Assembly (NCBI GenBank): GCA_016303225.1
Contig: JAEDMC010000068.1
Coordinates: 1 to 13,481, forward strand
Source of the DNA: Kiritimatiellia bacterium
GTDB lineage: Bacteria > Verrucomicrobiota > Kiritimatiellia > RFP12 > UBA1067
DNA length: 13,481 nt
Direction of reading: 5' to 3'
Position 1 is the stretch's first letter. Every line of letters starts with the position of its first letter. Below the pieces are notes generated by a model. The model worked only from the letters and a program-made list of their open reading frames with translations, had not been told where the DNA came from and made no database searches. Shown piece after piece: positions 1 through 6,188 of the stretch. The translations under genes were made by a program, and so were the position numbers.

Positions 1-572
1 TCTTCAACTTCCAGTTCAACAGCTACGTCCTCGTGCAGGGCTGCGGCCCGATCGGGCTTCTTCTCCTGGCGATGGTCCGCTGCCTCGGCGTCCGGAACAT
101 CATCGCGTGCGACGGTGACGACAAGCGTCTCGCGTTCGCGAAGAAGCTGGGCGCGAAGTACACGGTGAACGGCATGAAGCCGGGCGCGCTCGAGAAGGTC
201 CTCGAGCTCACCGAGGGCAAGGGCGCCGAGATGGTGTTCCAGTGCACGGGCTCGCCCAAGGCGGCGTCCGCGGCGTGGAAGTACATCCGCCGCGGCGGCA
301 GCTTCTGCGAGCTCGGGTTCTTCACCAACAACGGCGACACGACCTACAGCCCGCACCTTGACATGTGCAACAAGCAGGTCAAGGCGTGCGGCAGCTGGAC
401 ATATCAGGCGAAGGACTGGGTGCAGGCGTTCGACTTCCTCAAGGAGGCGAAGGAGCGCAAGCTGCCGGTGACGAAGCTCATCACCCACAAGTACACGCTG
501 GACAAGATGAACGAGGCGATGGAGATGAACATCTCCATGAAGGGCCTCAAGATCGCGTACGTCGCGAAGTAA
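1..572 (+). CDS. Zinc-type medium-chain alcohol/polyol dehydrogenase, C-terminal part (5' end outside window)
   Basis: The reading frame is open from the left edge (first full codon at position 3) and stops with TAA at 570-572, so only about 189 C-terminal residues are visible. A Rossmann nucleotide-binding fold starts at once with VQGCGPIGLL (GxGxxG pattern). It continues into a strand ending IIACDGDDKRLAFAKKLGA, where the acidic residue after the second strand favours NAD(H). The downstream GAEMVFQCTGSP and RRGGSFCELGFF segments are typical of sorbitol, threonine and other zinc alcohol dehydrogenases (MDR superfamily). The catalytic zinc-ligand domain lies outside the window, so the substrate cannot be named. 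A GTG at 33 opens an apparent ORF but is internal, because coding continues upstream of it. The gene precedes addB by 45 bases; no functional link is evident. Confidence 0.9.
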   Translation, partial: FNFQFNSYVLVQGCGPIGLLLLAMVRCLGVRNIIACDGDDKRLAFAKKLGAKYTVNGMKPGALEKVLELTEGKGAEMVFQCTGSPKAASAAWKYIRRGGSFCELGFFTNNGDTTYSPHLDMCNKQVKACGSWTYQAKDWVQAFDFLKEAKERKLPVTKLITHKYTLDKMNEAMEMNISMKGLKIAYVAK

Positions 573-617
573 GGCCCCGCGCCTGGGTGCAGAGTCGTTC
601 GGTGGACATGCGTCAGT

Positions 618-3269
618 ATGCGAAAGTTCGTTGACGAGGTTGCCGAACGGCTGTGCGCACAGGCGAAGGAGGACGCAAGCGGCGCGAAGTCGCTCGCGCA
701 TATACTGGTCGTCGTGCCGACTGCACAGTCAGGGCGACGACTTCGTTTTAAGCTCGCGGAACGGCTCGGTGCATTCGTGCCGCCGGAAATCCGCCTGCCG
801 CCCCAGCTCGTCGTGCCGACGGACGCGTCCGTCGCCGGGCGAACGGACGAGATCCTGGCCTTCCGCGAAGCTCTTGGCGAGAAGGGAACCTTGGAAGTCG
901 CCGCACAGTTCTCCGACATCCGCGGCATTCTCGGCGCCAACGCGCTCTCGTTCGCCGACGTCGCTGCGCGAATCGGCGGCATCCTGACGGACGAAACCGC
1001 CGACTTCGAAGTCTCCCGCTGGCAGGAGCTTGCTGAGCTGGAGACGCGCTATCTGACCGCGCTCGAGAAGCGCGGTAAGGCGGACCGCATCGTCCGGATG
1101 AAGCAAACGATTGCGGATCCTCCGCCGTTTCCCGGCATCACCAAGATCGTTCTCGCCGGGCTTCTCGACCCTCTTCCCGCGATGCGGCAGGTTCTGGCGA
1201 ACCTGGAGGCGAAGGTGAAAGGTGAAGGTGAAGAGTTGGAGGTCGAAGAAATCCATCCTCCGCTCTCCAACTCCAACTCCAAACTCCAACTTATCATACC
1301 ATGTGCGACGGCGGCGAGCGAGGCGGAGAAAGTCGCGGAGATCTTTGCGGGCGTCAAGGCGGACGAGGCACTGCCGGCGCTGTGCGTTGCCGATCAGGAG
1401 GAGTTTCCCGAAATCCAGGGCGCACTGCTCGCGAAGGGACTGAAGGTTCACGATCCGTCACGCACGCCGCTTGTCACCTCGTCGCTCGGACATCTCGTCG
1501 AGCAGGTTTCCGCGTTGATGCGGACGCGGTCCTATGGCGTCTTCTCGGCGTTTATTCGCTCGGGAGACGTCCGCCGCTGGCTGCAGACGGAACTGAAGAT
1601 CTCGCCGGAGGAATACGTCGAGGCGCTGACCATTCTCGATAACGCGCAGCGCGAGCTCCTGCCGGAGAAGATCGACGACATCGGTCCGAAGACGAAGGGG
1701 AAGCTCCGCGCCATTTTCGAGCACATCGACGTCTGCCTTCGCAAGAAGGGGCTCCGGCAGATTCTGCAGGCCGTGTTCAAGGAGCACCTGCTGGACGAGC
1801 GCGATTCCGATGCGCGCGAATTCGCCGCCGCCGCCGAGGTTGTGAACGACTTGATTGACGAATGTCTTGCCGAGCGAACAATTGAACAATCGAACAATCG
1901 AACAATGGACGAGCTGTTCGCGTTTCGTTTGCGCGAGTCGTCCTATTCGCTTGAGCCGGACGAGGGCGAGGTGATCCTGACGGACGGATGGCTGGAGCTG
2001 CCGTTTCTTGACGCGGACGAGCTGGTCATCACGGGCTTCAACGAAGGGCGTGTTCCCGAGTCCGTTGTCGGACACGCCTTCCTGCCGGACCGCCTTCGCC
2101 GCGGACTCGGGCTGCCGGACAACGAATCGCGGACGAATCGTGACCGCGAGATCCTGCGGATTGCGCTCGCGTGTCGTGACGAGGGCGCGGTCAAGGTGTT
2201 CTTCCGGTCGATTGACGCGCAGGGCGACGTGCTGAAACCCTCGCGGCTGCTGTTCGAGGGGACGGACGACGCGGAGCTCGTTCGCAGAGTCAGGTCGTTC
2301 TACGGCGTGAAGGCGGGCACCGAGGAGGCGCGGACGCCGGATCTGCCGGAGAACTGGCGGCTCAAGCTGGAGATCCCGCCGGAGCGCAAGCCGCTCGCGT
2401 TCACGTCGCCGTCGAGTCTCGATCTCTACTTGCGGTGTCCGTTTACCTATTGCCTTAAGAAGACGTTCGGCGAGCAGAAGGACGACCGGGCGGAGGAGCT
2501 GGATCCGTCCGAATTCGGCAACCTCATCCACGGCGCGCTCGAGCGCTGGGGCGCCGACGCGCTGAAGGATTCCGAAGACGAGGACGCAATTGCGGCGGAC
2601 CTGGCGGACCACATTGACGCAATCCTTGGCGAGCGCTTTGGCACGTCCGTCCCCGCTATCGTCGCCCTGCAGGCGGAGTCGGCGAAGCGCCGGCTTGCCT
2701 GCTTTGCGAAGATTCAGGCGGAACGTCATGCGCAGGGTTGGCGGACGGTGGCCGCTGAACGGAAACTGCAGGTTGTCTACGGACACACCACGGTCAAGGG
2801 ACGCTGCGACCGCATTGACTACAACGATGCGACCGGCGAGTGGTGTGTCGTCGACTACAAGACCTTTGACAATCCCGACCGTGCGGTCTGCTTCGACGCG
2901 AAGAAGAACGAGTGGAAGAGCCTGCAGCTGCCGCTCTACTGTGCGATGCTCGACGCCGATCCCGAATTCCCTGACGCGAAGCTGGAGCGGATCTCGTCCG
3001 CCTACTGCATCCTCGGCAAGACTGCGGAGACGACGCTTTTTGCGGGTCCCACGAACGGCGCCTACGTCGCCGAGGCGGAAGTGAAGATCCGCGAACTCAT
3101 TGACCGCATCGAGCGCGGCATCTCCTGGCCGCCCGCGCCGTCCAACGCCTGGCAGTGGGATTACGGCGCCTGGATCTTCAACACGCCCGAGGAAAGCGTC
3201 GATGCCGCCTGGCTCGCCGACCAGCAGCGCAGGGCGGAGGAATATGGTATAATCGTCGGCAACGGATGA
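618..3269 (+). CDS. addB: AddB-like PD-(D/E)XK nuclease subunit of the AddAB double-strand-break resection complex
   Basis: This 883-aa protein should act in the cytoplasm with AddA to unwind and trim double-stranded DNA ends for RecA loading. The N-terminus has a degenerate helicase-like start (VVVPTAQSGRRL, about residues 31-42) without a usable Walker A lysine, as in AddB subunits that do not hydrolyse ATP. The C-terminal third carries the RecB-family nuclease: YLRCPFTYC (604-612), GNLIHGALERWG (634-645), then GRCDRIDY and VVDYKTFD (728-748, with catalytic D and K in the DYKT motif) and LQLPLYCAML (about 768-777). The three C-terminal cysteines that usually complete the AddB 4Fe-4S cluster are not seen; the tail GISWPPAPSNAWQWDYG has none. 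ATG 618 is the first ATG after the in-frame stop of the previous gene; only a weak GGTGGA precedes it. Residues around 200-220 and 420-430 come from low-complexity repeats. AddB is favoured over a generic RecB-like nuclease because addA lies downstream. Confidence 0.85.
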   Translation: MRKFVDEVAERLCAQAKEDASGAKSLAHILVVVPTAQSGRRLRFKLAERLGAFVPPEIRLPPQLVVPTDASVAGRTDEILAFREALGEKGTLEVAAQFSDIRGILGANALSFADVAARIGGILTDETADFEVSRWQELAELETRYLTALEKRGKADRIVRMKQTIADPPPFPGITKIVLAGLLDPLPAMRQVLANLEAKVKGEGEELEVEEIHPPLSNSNSKLQLIIPCATAASEAEKVAEIFAGVKADEALPALCVADQEEFPEIQGALLAKGLKVHDPSRTPLVTSSLGHLVEQVSALMRTRSYGVFSAFIRSGDVRRWLQTELKISPEEYVEALTILDNAQRELLPEKIDDIGPKTKGKLRAIFEHIDVCLRKKGLRQILQAVFKEHLLDERDSDAREFAAAAEVVNDLIDECLAERTIEQSNNRTMDELFAFRLRESSYSLEPDEGEVILTDGWLELPFLDADELVITGFNEGRVPESVVGHAFLPDRLRRGLGLPDNESRTNRDREILRIALACRDEGAVKVFFRSIDAQGDVLKPSRLLFEGTDDAELVRRVRSFYGVKAGTEEARTPDLPENWRLKLEIPPERKPLAFTSPSSLDLYLRCPFTYCLKKTFGEQKDDRAEELDPSEFGNLIHGALERWGADALKDSEDEDAIAADLADHIDAILGERFGTSVPAIVALQAESAKRRLACFAKIQAERHAQGWRTVAAERKLQVVYGHTTVKGRCDRIDYNDATGEWCVVDYKTFDNPDRAVCFDAKKNEWKSLQLPLYCAMLDADPEFPDAKLERISSAYCILGKTAETTLFAGPTNGAYVAEAEVKIRELIDRIERGISWPPAPSNAWQWDYGAWIFNTPEESVDAAWLADQQRRAEEYGIIVGNG
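1211..1290. repeat. In-frame low-complexity palindromic insert in addB (GGTGAA / CTCCAA units)
   Basis: A purine-rich run of GGTGAA-like units (1211-1249) is followed by a pyrimidine-rich run of CTCCAA-like units (1263-1290). GAGTTGGAG at 1233-1241 is an exact reverse complement of CTCCAACTC at 1265-1273, so the segment can fold into a hairpin. It is translated as a hydrophilic stretch rich in Glu, then Asn/Ser (KGEGEELEVEEI, then LSNSNSKLQL) that looks like a linker rather than conserved fold. Confidence 0.6.
1876..1907. repeat. Four tandem 8-bp GAACAATN units inside addB
   Basis: GAACAATT, GAACAATC, GAACAATC and GAACAATG follow one another without gaps. Because the unit is 8 bp, the reading frame passes through different registers and yields RTIEQSNNRTMD. 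This is an AT-rich, non-local composition inside an otherwise GC-rich gene, and there are no spacers between the units. Confidence 0.75.
3245..3253 (+). promoter_or_regulatory. Extended -10 promoter (TGGTATAAT) inside the addB 3' end
   Basis: A perfect TGnTATAAT extended -10 lies in the last codons of addB. The expected start of transcription (about 3260) is just upstream of ATG codons at 3266 and 3278. No convincing -35 is present, which extended -10 promoters tolerate. It would drive the short reading frame at 3278. Confidence 0.5.
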
Positions 3270-3277
3270 GGAACCGC

Positions 3278-3504
3278 ATGACGGACGATGAGAGAGTTGG
3301 TGAGGTACTCAATGGACAGACAAGGCTTTGGCGTTTCGCTATCGGTTTCTGAAGCCCGGCCGCAACACGGTCCTCGATGCAGATTCAGGTCGGGTGCGTT
3401 TCATCAATCCGCGAATCACGCTCAACGATCCAGATGGACCGCAAACGCCGGTATCTCGCTTTGGTCGTCGTCGCGAAGACCTGCCGGGACAGGTGTTTGA
3501 CTGA
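3278..3504 (+). pseudogene. Frame-broken coding remnant downstream of addB, family unknown
   Basis: From ATG 3278 a short frame reads MTDDERVGEVLNGQ and ends at TGA 3350-3352. A second frame (-1 relative to the first, open from 3304 to TGA 3502-3504) overlaps it. It reads convincingly as protein, for example FLKPGRNTVLDADSG and FINPRITLNDPDGPQ, with the C/G-biased third codon positions of the neighbouring genes, but it has no ATG; its only near start is TTG 3328. The simplest reading is one small gene broken by an indel near 3325-3350, or a surviving 3' fragment of a gene disrupted when the downstream block arrived. An intact TTG-initiated 58-aa protein is the alternative. I do not recognise the family. 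Confidence 0.35.
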
Positions 3505-3518
3505 AGAACTGAAGAGCT

Positions 3519-3553
3519 GGCGCGAGGAACCTGACACCCCGCGCCGACTTTTT
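3519..3553 (+). terminator. Rho-independent terminator after the coding remnant
   Basis: GGCGCG (3519-3524) pairs exactly with CGCGCC (3540-3545) around a 15-nt loop and is followed closely by TTTTT at 3549-3553. It lies 15 bases after the stop at 3504 and just before the next promoter's -10, so it would separate transcription from the addB side from the RNA that follows. Confidence 0.55.
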
Positions 3554-3561
3554 GCTATAAT
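3531..3561 (+). promoter_or_regulatory. Promoter CTGACA-N19-TATAAT with extended -10, upstream of the structured RNA
   Basis: CTGACA (3531-3536) matches five of six bases of the -35 consensus. It lies 19 bp before a perfect TATAAT (3556-3561), which is itself preceded by TGC, giving an extended -10. Transcription would start near 3567-3569, at the foot of the first hairpin of the downstream RNA. Confidence 0.6.
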
Positions 3562-3566
3562 AGCGG

Positions 3567-3873
3567 CGTTCGGGCGCAAGCCCGGATGACATAGGTCTGG
3601 AACTGGCAGCGGAGAAGCGGAATCCCTTCCGCTTCATGAGGAGGTGAAAACCTCCGTATCCCAAGCCCACCCCCCGACCGCATTAGTTGATTTTTGCGTT
3701 TACGCAAACACGGCGTTCTGCCGAAATACTTGGCGGTATTTAAAATCGGAACGGCATGGTTGCGGGGACGCGCCGATGTGCAGCGATGCACTGGGCGCGT
3801 TCCTTCTTCCTGTATTCCGATTGAGCCACGCCAAGGGCTCCGGCAGAGTACAGGGGAAGGGGCGCGCCTTTTT
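3567..3873 (+). ncRNA. Structured leader or small RNA of unknown class upstream of the methyltransferase
   Basis: About 300 bases without a credible gene begin at a strong promoter and end at a U-run after a long hairpin. Three compact hairpins open it. TTCGGGC (3569-3575) pairs with GCCCGGA (3580-3586) around a GCAA tetraloop. GAAGCGGAA (3614-3622) pairs with TTCCGCTTC (3627-3635) around TCCC. GGAGGT (3640-3645) pairs with ACCTCC (3650-3655) around GAAA. Further on are TTTGCG/CGCAAA (3693-3698/3703-3708) and AAATAC/GTATTT (3724-3729/3736-3741). No tmRNA, RNase P, 6S or SRP signature could be recognised. It may be a stand-alone small RNA, or a cis-acting leader of the methyltransferase gene that starts 48 bases after its end. 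A weaker internal -10 (TAAAAT, 3741-3746) could start a shorter transcript. Confidence 0.5.
3794..3873 (+). terminator. Long terminator-like hairpin with U-run, possible attenuator before the methyltransferase gene
   Basis: The arm 3794-3814 pairs with 3849-3868 over 20 base pairs with one bulge and three G-U pairs (GGCGCG against CGCGCC at the base, CCTGTA against TACAGG at the top). A small inner hairpin GAGCC/GGCTC sits at 3823-3827/3836-3840. TTTTT follows directly at 3869-3873. A competing helix is possible between ATTCCGAT (3814-3821) and ATCGGAAT (3878-3885). The structure ends 47 bases before the methyltransferase start, so it could end the upstream RNA or meter read-through into the restriction-modification genes. 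Confidence 0.6.
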
Positions 3874-3920
3874 CTGTATCGGAATCCCCTGGCGACAGGT
3901 TCGCGCCATAGGAGGATGAA

Positions 3921-4934
3921 ATGAAAAAGAAACTGAATTTGATCTCGCTGTTTGCAGGTGCAGGTGGCATGGATTTGGGCTTTGAAAAAGCAGGGTTCAA
4001 TGTGGCCGTGGCAAATGAATTCGATCCTGAGATTTGCCCGACATATCGTAAAAATCATACGCACACAATACTGATTGAGGGAGATGTGCGGAAAGTGGTT
4101 GAAGGCGATTTACCAAATGATGTTGTTGGTTTGATTGGAGGTCCTCCGTGTCAAAGTTGGAGCGAGGCGGGGTCTCTAGGCGGAATAAATGACCCGCGAG
4201 GGCAACTCTTTTTTGATTACATTCGAATACTCAAAAGTAAGCAGCCGTTTTTCTTTGTGGCAGAGAATGTCTCTGGCATGCTGGCAGGGCGAAATGCAGA
4301 AGCAGTGAAGAACATAGTGAAACTGTTTGGGGATGCGGGATATGACGCACAGTACAAGTTGTTGAATTCGAACGATTATCATGTTCCTCAGATTCGGGAG
4401 CGAGTCTTTTATGTCGGATTTCGGAAGGATCTTGGCATACATGATTTTGAGTACCCTGCACCTTTGCACGAGCGACCGTTGACGATGCGCGACGCGATTT
4501 GGGATTTGCGCGATACGGCTGTTCCGGCCAGTCCGAAGAACAAACATCGCACCGACTTGAAGATTCTTAACCATGAGTATTTTACAGGAAACTATTCAAC
4601 AATATTCATGAGTAGAAATCGTGTGAAAGCGTGGGATGAGCCAGCGTTCACTGTTCAGGCATCAGGGCGTCAATGTCAGCTTCACCCACAAGCTCCAAAG
4701 ATGGAAAAGTTCGGTCCAAACGACATGCGTTTTGTCAAGGGGAAAGAACATCTGTATCGGCGATTGACAGTTCGTGAATGTGCAAGGATCCAGGGATTCC
4801 CAGATGATTTTGAATTTTTGTATACGGATGTGAACATGGGTTATAAGATGATTGGTAACGCGGTTCCGGTGAATTTTGCATTTGCGGTCGGGAAACAGAT
4901 ATTGAATTGTCTCATACGCCATGGCGTGGTGTGA
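3921..4934 (+). CDS. DNA (cytosine-5)-methyltransferase, M.NgoPII/M.HaeIII type, predicted specificity GGCC
   Basis: This 337-aa C5-methyltransferase transfers a methyl group from SAM to cytosine and protects the host from the endonuclease encoded next. All the main motifs are in order: I FAGAGGMDLGFEKAG (11-25), IV GGPPCQSWSEAG with catalytic Cys77, VI ENVSGM (115-120), VIII QIRERVFYVGFR, then the target-recognition region including MSRNRVKAWDEPAFTVQASG, IX RRLTVRECARIQGFPDDF and X GYKMIGNAVPVN. From memory, the variable region matches the GGCC enzymes NgoPII and HaeIII closely, hence the specificity call. The start is well fixed by AGGAGG at 3910-3915, five bases before the ATG. The gene is richer in A+T than addB and addA, which points to horizontal transfer. 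The endonuclease gene follows immediately, so the two are probably co-transcribed. Confidence 0.96.
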   Translation: MKKKLNLISLFAGAGGMDLGFEKAGFNVAVANEFDPEICPTYRKNHTHTILIEGDVRKVVEGDLPNDVVGLIGGPPCQSWSEAGSLGGINDPRGQLFFDYIRILKSKQPFFFVAENVSGMLAGRNAEAVKNIVKLFGDAGYDAQYKLLNSNDYHVPQIRERVFYVGFRKDLGIHDFEYPAPLHERPLTMRDAIWDLRDTAVPASPKNKHRTDLKILNHEYFTGNYSTIFMSRNRVKAWDEPAFTVQASGRQCQLHPQAPKMEKFGPNDMRFVKGKEHLYRRLTVRECARIQGFPDDFEFLYTDVNMGYKMIGNAVPVNFAFAVGKQILNCLIRHGVV

Positions 4935-4947
4935 AGTGGAGGAAACA

Positions 4948-5796
4948 ATGCAACATTCAATTGTCGATGCTATTGTAAATCTCGTAGAAAACCCCGTAAC
5001 GAAACTGGTTAGTGAATATCACTCTCGGAATAGGGCCAACAATGCGGGAGACGCACTTGAAGAATACGTAAAAGATCTTTTTGCCGGAACATTTAAGATG
5101 CGAGAAGATGAGCGACTGGAGAAACTCGAAGAAGTGTTTTCGTATCTAGGCAACAATTCAAATCCACCTGATGCCATGCTTCGGGGTGGGGATGCAATTG
5201 AGGTCAAAAAGATTGAAACGCTTGATGCGTCGCTAGCGTTGAATAGTAGTTATCCGAAGCATGTAATCCGAGCGGACAGTCCAATGATTTCGGAGGCGTG
5301 CCGCAATTCTGAGAATTGGGCGGAAAAAGACATGTTGTATGTTGTCGGATCTGTTCACAACAATATTTTAAAACATCTTGTGATGGTTTACGGGTTGGAT
5401 TATTGCGCGTCTGAGTCGTGTTACCTGCGTCTCAAGTCGCATATTGCACAAGGTGTCAACGCAATTGATGGGGTGGAATTTGCGGCGACGCGCGAACTTG
5501 GTCGCGTCAATCGCGTTGATCCTCTAGGTGTCACGTATCTTCGCATCCGTGGTATGTGGGGGATTGAAAATCCATGGAATGTGTTTCGTTATGTTTATCA
5601 ACGCGATATGCGGCGGAAACTGAATTTCATGTGTCTTATCAACGAAAGTAAATGGAATCGTCTGACAGGGACGGAACGTGTGATCGATTTGTCTCGGAAA
5701 AACTCGAGACTTGAAGTTGTAGATGTGAAGATTAAGGATCCTGATAATCCGGCACGGCTGAATCGAGCGAAGATGATTAAGTTCAGCGTGTGCTAA
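4948..5796 (+). CDS. Type II restriction endonuclease, NgoPII family, predicted to cut GGCC
   Basis: This 282-aa endonuclease cleaves unmethylated DNA and is the partner of the preceding methyltransferase. A PD-(D/E)XK active site is visible: PPD (Asp75) then DAIEVKK (Glu85, Lys87). Segments such as GDALEEYVKDLFAGTF, VFSYLGNNSNPPDAML and RVDPLGVTYLRIRGMWGIENPW are characteristic of the NgoPII family as I remember it. I chose ATG 4948 over the upstream in-frame ATG 4921: GGAGG at 4938-4942 sits five bases before it, the family N-terminus (M-x-x-x-IVDAI-N-L) matches, and it avoids overlapping the methyltransferase, which ends at 4934. The methyltransferase-first order lets protection be made before cutting. 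I see no separate controller (C) protein gene. Composition is A+T-rich like its partner. Confidence 0.94.
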   Translation: MQHSIVDAIVNLVENPVTKLVSEYHSRNRANNAGDALEEYVKDLFAGTFKMREDERLEKLEEVFSYLGNNSNPPDAMLRGGDAIEVKKIETLDASLALNSSYPKHVIRADSPMISEACRNSENWAEKDMLYVVGSVHNNILKHLVMVYGLDYCASESCYLRLKSHIAQGVNAIDGVEFAATRELGRVNRVDPLGVTYLRIRGMWGIENPWNVFRYVYQRDMRRKLNFMCLINESKWNRLTGTERVIDLSRKNSRLEVVDVKIKDPDNPARLNRAKMIKFSVC

Positions 5797-5826
5797 TCTA
5801 ATCGTGATGTGTCCGCTCGGTGTGTT

Positions 5827-5835
5827 TGGTATAAT
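5827..5835 (+). promoter_or_regulatory. Extended -10 promoter (TGGTATAAT) for the 58-aa gene
   Basis: A perfect TGnTATAAT ends only 7 bases before ATG 5843, so the predicted transcription start falls on or within a base or two of the start codon. The mRNA would be leaderless. No recognisable -35 or Shine-Dalgarno site is seen. Confidence 0.55.
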
Positions 5836-5842
5836 ATGCACC

Positions 5843-6019
5843 ATGGGCGGAAAACATTTCGAAGTAATTATTGAAAAGACAGAGCGTGTTTGTGTCGTAG
5901 TCGAAGCTGAGGACGAAAGTTTTGCTCGAGTTGTTGCACTTGAGGCAGAGCGACGCGGGGAAATATCTTCGGCGAAAGATGTCTCTGTCTATGTGGCTTC
6001 GTGCAGATGCTGCGGGTAG
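5843..6019 (+). CDS. Small 58-aa protein, possibly DpnD/PcfM-like
   Basis: The frame could start at GTG 5804, but the promoter -10 lies inside that extension, so ATG 5843 is the sensible start. The product begins MGGKHFEVIIEKTERVCV, then VVEAEDESFARVVALEA and ERRGEISSAKDV, and ends in a cysteine cluster CRCCG. The pattern of a beta-hairpin (E-V-x-I-x-E-T), an acidic VEAED turn and an amphipathic helix recalls the DpnD/PcfM family of small mobile-element proteins. That resemblance is from memory and modest. DpnD/PcfM-like proteins are known near restriction systems and conjugative plasmids, which fits the position right after the NgoPII-type pair. No function can be stated. Confidence 0.5.
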   Translation: MGGKHFEVIIEKTERVCVVVEAEDESFARVVALEAERRGEISSAKDVSVYVASCRCCG

Positions 6020-6188
6020 TCGGTGCATTTTTTGCCGCCTGTTGGCAGATTGATCGCAGGACCTCGAAGCCGACAGATGCGATGGAAGTGCTGGCGTAGC
6101 TGTGAGTCCTGAAAACATTGGTTTGACTTGGCATAGGCGGCGCAGATGGCGGTGAAAGGAAATGATATGCTATTACACGGAGTAAGGC

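Noticed and set aside
33..572. GTG at 33 as the true start of the dehydrogenase
   Set aside because: The frame is open and coding-like from position 3, and the GTG falls within a beta-strand of the Rossmann fold; the real start lies outside the window.
1876..1907. Possible CRISPR or iteron array
   Set aside because: The repeats are 8 bp and contiguous without spacers, lie inside a gene, and have no cas or replication gene nearby.
1458..2786. Long antisense reading frame opposite addB (442 codons)
   Set aside because: It mirrors a well-supported gene with clear motifs. Arg/Leu-rich translation is typical of the antisense frame of GC-biased genes, and no domain or ribosome-binding site is seen.
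3590..3660. Possible SRP (4.5S) RNA because of GGTCTGG...GGCAGC
   Set aside because: The conserved symmetric loop with the GGAA tetraloop is absent, and the surrounding sequence cannot form the required helix.
3644..3919. Possible 91-aa gene with GTG start before the methyltransferase
   Set aside because: The start lies inside a GAAA hairpin with no spacing to the GGAGG, the frame runs through a long hairpin plus U-run, and the translation shows no protein-like pattern.
3921..5796. Depletion of GGCC sites as a sign of long residence of the restriction system
   Set aside because: GGCC remains present in both flanking and island genes on inspection; counts against expectation were not computed, so no claim is made.
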